Assembly (NCBI GenBank): GCA_963691815.1
Contig: OY829667.1
Location: 9,538,321-9,602,320, forward strand
DNA length: 64,000 nt
Source of the DNA: Echiichthys vipera
Taxonomy: Eukaryota; Chordata; Actinopteri; Perciformes; Trachinidae
Direction: 5' to 3'
The notes below the pieces were generated by a model that worked only from the letters and a program-made list of their open reading frames with translations, was not told the origin of the DNA and did not search any database. A program made the translations under genes and the position numbers. Positions within the stretch are counted from its first letter, which is position 1; every line of letters starts with the position of its first letter. Shown in pieces: positions 33,094-42,910 of this stretch.

Positions 33094-33099
33094 TTTATT
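33094..33099 (-). terminator. Candidate polyadenylation signal of the RING-TM gene
   Basis: On the minus strand this reads AATAAA, about 300 bases past the stop codon at 33395-33397. It is a reasonable end for a short 3' UTR but is not proven. Confidence 0.4.
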
Positions 33100-33394
33100 A
33101 TATGCATTGGCAGGACAGTCATCAGCTGTTTAATAAAAATTATTCAACAGGCACAGAAAATAACAGGGAGGTTGTGATCTCAGTGGATAAATGTTCGAAT
33201 AAACCACTAGAGGGAACTCTGCATCAGTCTATCGTTAATGAAAGAGCACCATATATACAGTACAGTGAGTGAGGACTGCTGTTGTATGAATACAAATTGA
33301 ATTTGAGTTGGTTCTATAACTGCATGGTCCAAAATATCCTCATAAAAATATAACTGAAAACAATTTGTGCTAGTGTAAGTTTTCACATGTCATC

Positions 33395-34045
33395 CTAAAG
33401 ATTCCTGTTCAACAAATGTGGCCCAAACACCACCCCGAGTACGCAGGTGATCACAAACAACACCCAGAAGGTGACGGCCAGCAGCTGCACACAGAACAGC
33501 GTCTTCTTGTTCTGCTGTATGACATCCTCTTCACCCATCAGGCCCGGCGCTGTGCCGTAGGGCCTGTCAGGGTGCATCTGCTGCACCTGCAGGCTGACGG
33601 TGGGCAGGATGATGAAGCGGGTGTTACTGCTGTCGCCCTCCAGAGAGAGCACCACTCTCTGGGTGACAGTGGCCAGGCGTGTTGCTATGGTCACAGGCAG
33701 GTGGAAGGCCACGGGGGGCAGCCTGGCCAGTATACGGGAGTTGCAGGGTAAGGAGAGGGCGTCCCCGGTCTCCAAAGGGGTGAGGTGGCGGCAGAGGGGA
33801 CAGGGGAGGGCCGGTGGGCTGTGGGGGTCGGGGGGCTCGCTGGGGCAGAGCTGGATCCTCTGGAGGCACTCGGTGCAGAAAACATGCAGGCACTCCAGCA
33901 TCCGGGGGCACTTGTTGTACTGGTTGTATTCCTGGTAGCAGATGGGACACTCCACATCCATGGGCTCCCCAGAGGAGGCGCTGAGGCTGGATGCTGCAGC
34001 AGCTGGGTCCCCCTGCTGGGGAGCTGAGACAGCATCCCCTGTCAT
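33395..34045 (-). CDS. RING-HC finger E3 ubiquitin ligase with C-terminal membrane anchor (RNF183/RNF223/RNF152-like group)
   Basis: An uninterrupted 216-residue frame. The RING is a C3HC4 type with C33, C36, C52, H54, C57, C60, C82 and C85 as predicted zinc ligands (ECPICYQEYN, CLHVFCTEC, CPLCRH). A proline-rich insert lies between the third and fourth zinc pairs. A hydrophobic segment at about 183-207 (VQLLAVTFWVLFVITC) should anchor the tail in a membrane, leaving the RING cytosolic. Small RING ligases with one C-terminal membrane span form a vertebrate group (RNF152, RNF183, RNF186, RNF223, RNF225) that acts at the ER, Golgi or lysosome. I cannot say which ortholog this is. A strong unused-looking minus-strand donor at 35497-35503 could belong to a 5' non-coding exon. 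Its RING closely resembles that of the gene at 38882-41275. Confidence 0.88.
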   Translation of the reverse strand: MTGDAVSAPQQGDPAAAASSLSASSGEPMDVECPICYQEYNQYNKCPRMLECLHVFCTECLQRIQLCPSEPPDPHSPPALPCPLCRHLTPLETGDALSLPCNSRILARLPPVAFHLPVTIATRLATVTQRVVLSLEGDSSNTRFIILPTVSLQVQQMHPDRPYGTAPGLMGEEDVIQQNKKTLFCVQLLAVTFWVLFVITCVLGVVFGPHLLNRNL

Positions 34046-36579
34046 GGTGGGAGGGAGGGTGAGCGGATGGAGTTGGCTCGGGTGCTCACTCGGTGAAGGC
34101 AGGATGAGACTTGTGGATGAATCTTAAAACAGAAGACGATGAAATCTGTGAAGAGAAAATAACTTCAACCAAGAGGCTCACGTGGCTTTTAAACGCCAGG
34201 ATCTGCTCTCCCTGGGATGGCGCTTTTGTTTCTTCTAAGTTTTATGAACAGATTCCACAGCCCATGAGTCATAGTGTTCATCCATTTACCCAATGAGCCA
34301 CCCCCGTCTAACCTCCCCACCTATCACAATCCCCCTGAGTCTATGAGCTGTGAGCTGGCCTGCACGCTCTGAGCAAGTCCAGGAAGTCAGGGAATAAAAA
34401 AACAAGCAAAAGCCCCAGATTTGTTTTATAGTTTAGTCATTTAAAGCGGCACTCCACTGATTTTACTGATGTTAGAATATTAATAAGTCTATGGAAAACT
34501 TCTGCAATCTCGGATGCTGTTGGTCTGATGAGGATTTACCTACTGGGGACAACGGCTGATACTTCTAGCTTTGCGGTGTAGCCAGCGGATAGACCATTTC
34601 ACAGTTGTTAACATAAACACTTCAAAGTGTCCCAGCTGTTGCCTAGCATTGGAATTCCATTGAAGGGGTCTACGTCCGGGCCAAGTCCTCTACAAACAGA
34701 AACCAGACCACTTCTGTCACCCAAATATTGTCCCGTCGCCCTGGTCATAGAGGTTATATATCTTTGGTGGCTCTGGAGGAGATTTCTAATGTGTGAGATG
34801 ATGTGTGATGATGTAATCGGGGTTATCTCGTGGTAAAGTTTGAGAATTATGGAAGTAAGCTTGTGTTACAAAGATGGAGTTTGAGAGATGTGAGCATTTA
34901 CTCGGCATGGAGGGTCTAAAAGGCTGGGACACACCAGGACGATGGTCAAAGTTGGGCGGCGAGCGTCTGTCGCCCTAGTTTTTACAGTGTGTCCCACACT
35001 GTTGGCACTTGTTGGCTCTAAACAAATGGTTAAAGTCATGGGCATTAAAAAGAAACATGCTGTATTTGGTAAGATTATTCATTTAGCGGAAACTGTTCAT
35101 AATTCGTTTTTTGTGTGTGTAATGAGCCGACAAACCTTGCTTTACTGATGCTTTTTGTTGTTGTTGTTGTTGTTGCTCACATGGGAAGAGTAGGCAATCT
35201 TTTCACTCACGGGGGGTTTGTTGCTTAGCAAATGGGGTCCCCTTTGAATTGGTCCCTGGCAACCCATAGCCGGAAACCTTTTCTGTCATACGTCTACTTC
35301 ACATTCATCAGAGCAAAAATGGGCTTGAAGACAATTTACTCCAACGCTAAGCATACTGCTCTACTTCAAAAAGATGTGAAAGGGTTGCTCGGTATAAATA
35401 GATGAGGCCTGTTGAAAGCCATCAGGTTCAGTGAGATTATAGAGAGTGAAACTGGCATCGGTCCACCTTCACACCTAACACGCAGATAAAACAGACACTT
35501 ACCCTCCGCGCACCCCTTTGATCAGAGCACACTCTGGTGCCCGCCTCTGAGCCCGGTTCTTCCCCTCTCCCAAGTCATACTTCTTCTCAAGTCGGTGCAG
35601 AGTCTTGCTCTTTCTTCTGCGTGAACATTACCACTCAAGTTTCAGTCTTAATATCCTGCTGTACGCGGCTGAAGCTCGGCTTACAGGCGACCTCCTGTTT
35701 TCACTCCGTCTCACCTGATTTTACTCGTCCTCGTCTCTCTCTCTGTTTAGCCCTCACCCCCAAGAGGCATCTGTGTGGTTTGCTCAGCAGTAATTAAACC
35801 CTTGGTGATGTGAAAGTAACCAGGACACACAAGACAGAAAATGACAGATTGGGAGTCTCATTCTTTCCTCTACTCGCATATTATGTTATTATGCGTCCAC
35901 ACAGTCAGCATGTGGGAGTTTTAAAATAGCAGTGTGCGGATTAGGGTGAAATTATCAACATTCTTCCATTTTTCTGTATTGAAAGTAAGTTGTTTAAGTT
36001 GATATCGTAAAACACCTTTTCTCTTACAACCTTAAAAAAACATTTGGAAGAAAAAAAGAGTGTAGTGTAAAGAGTTCAAGTATTGGCAGATAAATCATGA
36101 GTCATACCCTCTGGCCCAGTATCTGTTGCACACACCCTGACTGAACGATTTCCTTTGTAAGCAGCCTTTCTTGTAGAGACGTGCTTGATGCTTACGCTGC
36201 TATTTTCAGTGTCACTCTGTCAACTCTCACTTTCACTACAAGGTTCAAAACAGGGATACCTATTAAAAGGGATGTGCTTAGCTTGAGTTTTTTTTACACC
36301 TGATACTGTGTGCTCAGTGAAAACCGGTCTCTCTTTATTATAAAGCAGGTTGAGGTGCTCTATAAATACTGTGAACGTATCAAAACGCTCAATCTTTAGA
36401 GGAATAAAAACAGCACGTGTTCAGAAACTGTCCTTAAACGAGCCGTCAGGACTTCTGTACAGTTGTGATGTCACAACTATACTATATAAAGGTAGAAAGT
36501 GCTGCTAAAGTGCTGTTACAGTCATTCTCCGGCTACAATGACGGTGCGGAGAGGCCAAGAGCTTAAATGACCCTAAAAT

Positions 36580-36800
36580 GCTGACCAATCAGAGCAGACT
36601 GGTCTTTTTCAGGAGGGGGTCTTAAAGAGACAGGCACTAAAACAGAGAGTTTCACACAGAAGGTGAAAACAGGTGTATTCAGACGGACAAGATGAGAAAA
36701 ATAATGTGTTTTTCGAACATTAAGCATGAAACATGTTCTAGTAGGAACCCAAAACACAAGTTTGACCCTGAAAATGGGACTAATAGAGGACCTTTAAGTG
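36580..36800. mobile_element. Fish MITE fragment
   Basis: The blocks GAACATTAAGCATGAAACAT, TTCTAGTAGGAACCCAAAAC and CTGAAAATGGGACTAATAG recall a short non-autonomous element abundant in percomorph genomes. Recognition is by memory. Borders are approximate. Confidence 0.45.
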
Positions 36801-37818
36801 AAATAAATGGGGCTATTTAAAATATGTTTACATTTACAAGTCCACCTTAACTCGCACAACATATGCGATAAACGAGTCATTGTCTTACAGTAGAGTACTG
36901 TCGGTGAAAGCACAAAGAGTTCATTTTATAACCACTTACTTTGTCTAACTCAGTAGTAAAATACTGTATAATATTAGCTTCAGATGAACTTTTTTTATTG
37001 GTAACGGTGGCTGGATTTTGTCCCCATCACTCACATTAGAATTGTTTAAGGAAGAGATTTTTAAGACGACTATTGCAAATACCTTGAGGCTAATGATTCA
37101 TCAAATTCTAGATTTGAATTGAAGTTTGTTTTAATTGTCTAATTCTCAATCTGAAAGTGACATATTGTGCTTGGGGTGTCTCCTACCCTACGAGATGCGT
37201 TCAGTAAACACTCATTACACTGCATTTTATTAAGTCAATACATTAACTCTGGCTCCGAGCCAAAACAACCTTTCACTGATTTCGTGTCTCAAAAACAAAA
37301 CAAATATCCTGCTATGACCACAGTAAGTTTGTTACATTTATTTAAATAAATAAAGGAAAAATCACATATGACCTCAGGCCTGTCCTGAAAATGTACATTT
37401 TTTAGTCCTGTGTGAACAAGATAATAGCTTGCTTGCACAAGTTTAGAAAACAAATCACCTTTCAGGACTTCAAGGCTCGAGTAAATAATTAAAAAAAAAA
37501 CTTCAAACAAAGAGTTTCCTTTCTCTTTGAATAAACACAGTTTTTGGGAAATGTTTTCTGGACATTTAGGTAGAAAAAAAACCCTTTACAGTAAGTTCAA
37601 TGATGGAGACAAAAAGCGGGAAGCCTTAAGATATCAAGACTGTAAAACACACTCTCTCACACTCACACTCACACACACACACACACACAGAAAGAAACAG
37701 GGCTTGTGACTGTTGGCCAAGATTTCACCGGAAATCCTCTTGTTAAGAACTTCATGCTGGAACAACTGATAGGAGGAGGGTTGTTTGGGGATTTCGGAAA
37801 GGAAGAGGTGACGTCACA

Positions 37819-38001
<183 letters not shown>

Positions 38002-38126
38002 GCAGTGTCAGTGAGGGCGAGGAGGGGGTAGCACTTACATTCAAATTAGATTAATAGGGGGAATCTTAAGGCATTAACACTCTTCCCCAACCCAACAGTA
38101 GCCTAGTTATTCATTAAATCCCCAGT

Positions 38127-38575
38127 AGTGTAAAGTAACTAAGTACATTTACTCAAGTATTGAACTTAAGTACAATGTTTAGGTACTTTACTTGAGTAAA
38201 CTTCTACTCCATTACATTTCAGAGGAAATATTGCACCTTTACTCCACTATTTATTTGGTCACTTTACACATTCAGATTGTTGAAATGTTATTAACAAATT
38301 AAATGACATATATTGTTTTAGATTAAGCTATAAGTAAATCAAATTAGTCCTAACGTTACCAGCTGCAACATTAGATATTTACATTAATCTATCAATTATT
38401 ATAGTCTTATAAGCAAATGTTCTTAAATGGGCCATTCTGCACTACGAGTACTTTTACTTTTTGTCCTTTAAATACATTTCGATGCTGATACTTTAGTACT
38501 TTGAGTTGGAGCAGAGTATTTCTACAGTGTGGTGTTATTGCTTTTACTGAAGTTCAAGCTCTGAGTACTTCTTCT
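38127..38575 (+). mobile_element. Palindromic MITE of the AAGTAACTAAGTACATTTACT family
   Basis: The sequence opens AAAGTAACTAAGTACATTTA with CTCAAGTATTGAACTTAAGT following, and has the diagnostic TACTTCTACTCCATTACATT, then GGGCCATTCTGCACTACGAG near the far end. This is one of the commonest fish repeats. Other fragments are at 8283-8620 and 40868-40940. It ends about 0.3 kb upstream of the RNF227-like gene. Confidence 0.75.
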
Positions 38576-38821
38576 GTTAATTAATAACACATGGATGTCC
38601 TGGGCTGTGATTAATGTGCTTGTATTAACAGGGTCACTCGTTCTGTGACTGTGGGTGTAAAACACAAACAAAGAATACGTGCTTTTATGCTCGAAAAACA
38701 CACGTGGAGGTGTGTGTGTCATGGTGTGATGGTTTCATTGCATCACTACGTGGAGCTTAATGACTCACCGCCTGTTTATGTGGCTCATTGTCTGCCCTCC
38801 CACGCGCTTCCTCACCGTGAC

Positions 38822-38828
38822 TTATAAG
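38822..38828 (+). promoter_or_regulatory. TATA-like box of the RNF227-like gene
   Basis: TTATAAG lies 54-60 bases before the ATG at 38882. It would place transcription start near 38850 and give a very short 5' UTR. Prediction from spacing only. Confidence 0.35.
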
Positions 38829-38881
38829 TGTGCACAGCTGGCTTCTGCCTTCATTCACAAGCTGGAGGTAAATCGGAAAGC

Positions 38882-41275
38882 ATGTACTCAGGGCATGAGT
38901 GCGGGGTTTGTTACCAGACCTACAACGCAGGTCGGCGGTGTCCCCGGCTGCTCCACTGCGCGCACAGCTTCTGCGAGACCTGCCTGCTCGCCCTCTCACA
39001 GCCCCGGGGGTCCGAGGAGGCACCGGGCCGGGGAGCAGCTGACCGGGTCATCGTCTGCCCGCTGTGCCGACACCACACACTCATCTCCGGGGAAGGGAAG
39101 GCGGTGAGAGCCGAACTGAGGGTGGATGAGTCCGTCCTGGAACAGCTGCAAGCGTCCGGAGTCCTCTACCAAGAAGAAGAGGAGGACCCGGACCCGGAGG
39201 AGGAGGAGGAGACTGCAGCCGAGGAGAGCGACACATCCGCGGGCTCAGGAGGTGGGGCGCTCCGGCGGTCCTGTGGGAAAGTTTGGCGGTTGTTAAGCGG
39301 GAAGAGCTCACGGCGGAGGGGCAGAGAAAGTAAGTTAACAGCGGTTTGGGGTTCATGATTAGTTTCTTATGTTGTGAGAGGGACGAAACATTCAGGACTT
39401 CTTAAAATGAACAGTTTGTGAAAGGGGTTTGGTGGTGACAGCCAGTACCACAAAAACCAGAGGCGATTCTAGAGTCTGTTTGGGCCCTGGGTACAGATTC
39501 ACAGGGGCCCCTCCAATCACCATTTATCTCCATTATGTAGCCAACAACAAACAAAGCAAAATGCTAACTCTTTTAAAAAATTTAAAAATTGCACATTTTA
39601 GTTATTTTCAAAGGTATTTAAAAAAAAATATATACAAACATTAAAAATTTGGTCATTCAAACATATTATTATGAAGAACAATAAAAACGGAATGAAAAAA
39701 ACAGCACAATAAAAAATGGTCAGGTGGGGCCCCCTTAGGGAGGTCTGGTCTCCTACTGTCATTGAAAACTGCATGGTCACTGCTGTAGTTTAAAGATTGT
39801 CAGCCTTCAGGGACCCCCGGCCTGGGGCCCAAAGCAGTTACACGCTGGTTATCACAGTCAGTGCGTTTACATGCAGTTTTAAAAACCAGATTAAATTTGG
39901 GGTTAAGGGCATACTCCGGTTTCTCAAACACCATGTAAACACCATAAATCGGAGTTCTCATAACCCGTTAACAGATCTAGAGAACTCCTTTAGGAACCAG
40001 AGTTCTCTTGCATGTAAATGCTTTACCAGGATTATTATCAGGTTTCTTGTCTCCCCACTCCGGGGCAGTGGCTTTTGACCCGGAAATGAAATAAACCAGA
40101 AAGCAACAGCGCCGAAAAGAAACAAAAACAATAGAGCGTTACCTTTAAACCGAGGGAGGATTTCGCCACGGCAAGTAACATCACTACCAAGAAGACTCGT
40201 TTTTGTCATAATTCTGTCCCAAAGTCGGCTGTTTGTGATTTTGACAAAGGGGAACCGGAAAAAAAACGTATTCCGATCAGCTGTATGTTGGTGGAGCGCC
40301 AACTACTGTACCGCAGGTCGAGTTACTCTGTCATTTTCCCATTCAAACCCAATTCATGTATACGAGGGGAACTTCAATAATCCGATTATTACCTTAACCA
40401 AGGTAAGGCCATTTTCGGGTTACTGATGTGCATGTTAATGCACTGAGTGTAAAAAATACTCTTGCTATAAAATACTTGAGCAAAGGTAGCCTGCGTGGCT
40501 TATTACCTGTAGGACTGTCATTAAACATGAATGATAGAATGCCCCCTTTGATTGTTAAAGTCCTGAAAGGTATTTTTCTTATCTCTTGCACATAAGATAA
40601 TAATTTGTACAACAAGCTGCTATAATGATGTGCAACAAGGTCAAATAAATGTGGGCCCCCCCTGTTTCACTGTTGCGTAATTTACAACTTTATTATTCTC
40701 ATTATGACCTCACATAAATCCCAGCAGAGCCTCACACTACAGGAGGTCTAATCAGCAGCATAACTGGAAACATCTGTGAGGGAACGCGGGGCCTTTAATT
40801 TATAACGATGCATCATTTTTCACAAGTTGATCACATAAAATGAGAGGAAGTTGTAACTACAGCAGTTAAATACATGTAGTGAAGTAAAAAGTACAATAAT
40901 GTATATAATGATAAAGTACTTAATTACATCCTACCACTGGTAAGAGTAGGTATTAATGCAGGCTTTTGTTTTTTTATGTACCTATAAACAGGCCTCAGGT
41001 GAATTAGTGATATATACAATGTTTACGGGTTCAGTTTCAGGTTTTTCTATATAAAAAAAAACATCTTTTATTTAATTCACAGATGTAGTCCTAGAAATAG
41101 TCTAGACCATTATGTGTAATTTTAACATCTTACCACCCAGCACTTGACAGAAAGCTTTATTTAAAAAAGACTTTGTATTTATTGTTTTTCTAATGTGTCC
41201 TCTTTTCCTTCAACAGACTGTATGACCGATGATGACTTGAGGGACTTCGCCCTGATGTCCTGTTACATGTTTTAA
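38882..41275 (+). CDS. RNF227-like RING finger protein (2 exons)
   Basis: Exon 1 is 38882-39329 and exon 2 41217-41275, with a GTAAGT donor and an AACAG acceptor in matching phase, giving 168 residues. The ATG at 38882 is the first in frame after the TATA-like box. RING ligands are C7, C10, C26, H28, C31, C34, C59 and C62 (ECGVCYQTYN, CAHSFCETC, CPLCRH). An acidic run (about 98-112, EEEEDPDPEEEEET) and a basic Ser/Arg-rich stretch follow, and the small last exon encodes a tail ending LMSCYMF. There is no membrane segment. From memory, human RNF227 has similar length, an early RING and a comparable short C-terminal tail, and lies on 17p13.1 like ACADVL and DVL2; the ortholog call needs checking. 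The intron carries two transposons. Function is unknown to me beyond likely E3 ligase activity. Confidence 0.8.
39459..39845 (-). mobile_element. GGGCCCC-rich non-autonomous element (hAT-like), in RNF227-like intron
   Basis: One end reads AGAGGCGATTCTAGAGTC then GGGCCCTGGGTACAG. The other holds GGGGCCCCCTTAGGGAGGTC and CCTGGGGCCCAAAGCAGTTA. The reverse complement of about 39712-39840 matches 53697-53835 across roughly 130 bp. It is probably a hAT-type MITE; borders are estimated. Confidence 0.55.
39856..40446 (-). mobile_element. MITE copy B (GTTTACATGCA-end family), full-length
   Basis: The left end is CAGTGCGTTTACATGCA and the right end, reversed, is CTCAGTGCATTAACATGCAC, giving inverted ends of about 17 bp. 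This 590-bp copy in the RNF227-like intron is the most complete of three in the window. It contains a 114-codon minus-strand open frame with no recognisable domain. No clear target duplication is visible. Confidence 0.8.
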
Positions 41276-41351
41276 GGAGTCCACATCTTCAGAGACCCGG
41301 GATAATGTGACACTGTATTAATCTTCAACGCTTGTTCCTCGTAACATGGAC

Positions 41352-41390
<39 letters not shown>
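41352..41390. repeat. (ATG)n microsatellite in RNF227-like 3' UTR
   Basis: Thirteen GAT/ATG trinucleotide units lie about 75 bases past the stop codon, within the transcribed 3' UTR. Confidence 0.95.
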
Positions 41391-41391
<1 letters not shown>

Positions 41392-41427
41392 ACCTTGCTG
41401 GCACACACACACAGTCAACAATGATTT

Positions 41428-41640
41428 AAGTCAGCTGCTCTGTTGCACACCAATGAGAGAAGAAAATGGAAACCTTGTGAGAAGCCAATGTGGCCCTTTT
41501 AGGCCTGACAATGCACTAATGTATGTTATATTTATTCTTTTGATTAATGCACTGTATTTTGACATATTTTTATATATTTAAGAGGAAATAAACAAGTTCT
41601 GGTTTCAACTCATTTTAAGCTTTTTTGATGGGAGTTTTTT
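41428..41640 (+). repeat. 3' UTR end of RNF227-like gene, first copy of a local duplication
   Basis: This block (TAAGTCAGCTGCTC, GCCCTTTTAGGCCTGACAAT, TTTATATATTTAAG, GGTTTCAACTC, AAGCTTTTTTGATGGGAG) recurs in order at 41814-41990. It holds the gene's AATAAA signal. Confidence 0.85.
41587..41592 (+). terminator. Polyadenylation signal of the RNF227-like gene
   Basis: AATAAA lies 312 bases after the TAA stop, followed by a GT/T-rich stretch (GTTCTGGTTTC). The spacing suits a compact 3' UTR. Confidence 0.7.
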
Positions 41641-41644
41641 GATG

Positions 41645-41806
41645 GGATTTGGAATATTCCCACCATTAATAAGACATTTAATAGAAAAATTTCAGCCCAG
41701 TACGCCTTTATTTTTTAGTCAACTGGTCTTCACTACAGTTTGTTCCTTCCTGTGTATGTTTTTATGGTCCAGGTAATTGGATATTGTATGGCATTCATCC
41801 TAAGTG
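41645..41806 (-). repeat. Dispersed repeat, inverted partner of 22306-22493
   Basis: The segment from GGAATATTCCCACCATTAAT to TATGGCATTCATCCTAA is the reverse complement of the dvl2 intron 2 segment. It sits between the two copies of the duplicated 3' UTR end. Confidence 0.85.
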
Positions 41807-41813
41807 TGTGTGA

Positions 41814-41990
41814 GTAAGTCAGCTTCTCAACTTTCTGATTCCTTGTTTAACTGCTAAGTACGGTAGCCCTTTTAGGCCTAGTAATGCACCAATTAATGTT
41901 TTATTTATTTTCTGATTATTGCATTTTATTTTGAAATATTTTATATATTCTCGTTTCAACTGAAGCTTTTCTTAATGGGAATCTGGATGA
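41814..41990 (+). repeat. Second, decayed copy of RNF227-like 3' UTR end
   Basis: The order of blocks matches 41428-41640 (AGCCCTTTTAGGCCTAGTAA, GCATTTTATTTTGAAATATT, CGTTTCAACTGAAGCTTTTC). The part holding AATAAA is missing, so this copy could not end a transcript in the same way. Confidence 0.8.
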
Positions 41991-42000
41991 GTCAGTGTGC

Positions 42001-42004
<4 letters not shown>

Positions 42005-42041
<37 letters not shown>
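42005..42041. repeat. (TA)n microsatellite
   Basis: A pure TA run of about 36 bp downstream of the duplicated 3' UTR segment. Confidence 0.93.
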
Positions 42042-42047
<6 letters not shown>

Positions 42048-42910
42048 ATCACCATGGAAAACATGGTAAATACCAAAATCCGACGTTAAATTGCACATGA
42101 ATACCCCCTCAGGTGGTAATTTCCACTTAAGAGCTTGCTGAACATTTTGATACACGAGTTGCCGAGATGCGATGACCTTTGACCTTTGCAACATAAGAGT
42201 CTTCTTTATTACAACAACACTGTTTTTGAGCTGGTAGGGAAGTTTATGTGCTTTACATAAGGGTAGACCAAGCGTATGTAGCTAAAACAGAAATATTAGC
42301 TTTCTCTTTTGTCCTTAAAAATCTACTATTCATGATCTATTGAAAATTCAGCTTATTTACCGTTTGTCTTTTGATAAATCCTCTTCTTGCTGTAGCAGAT
42401 GAATTAGTCTAAAAGGGTTTTCCCCAAGTAACAGGTCAGGATCTGTGGGTCCGCCATGTTTCCTTTCACTACAACAACAAAAGCACTTGAACACAACGCA
42501 CTGGTAATTTCCAGTTCACAAATGGAAAGGACCATCTTTTCTATAGCACGTGAAGGCAGCATGAGTGTTTGTCTTTAAATAATGCAGGCCTAAGTCGACT
42601 TTACAAAGTAAAATTCAAGAAATAGGCCTATATTCAGATAAAATTGAAGATAAATCTACAAAACTGGGGAAAAGCAAGTGAATAGCTAAAGAAATAATAA
42701 AGGTTTTTCCATGAAATGTGTCAAAATGGGGAACTACCTCTTCGCAGATCTGGAAAGTGGGACCAGGTGAACAGCATTGCATCCAATCAGACTCCCAACC
42801 AGCAGCAGAGTGAAAGCTCAATGGCTGAGTTGTTTGACACATGAACACTACTACTATAACTTGTTTTAAGGCCTTTTTGATAAACAAACCCTGGGAGAAA
42901 GCTCTCCATC

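Noticed and set aside
33416..34027. Several plus-strand open frames opposite the RING gene
   Set aside because: They are mirror frames of the GC-rich RING coding exon with no domain of their own, while the minus frame has all eight zinc ligands.
38828..38881. Extension of the RNF227-like frame upstream of its ATG
   Set aside because: It would have to start at a GTG and overlaps the TATA-like box; the ATG at 38882 directly precedes the RING.
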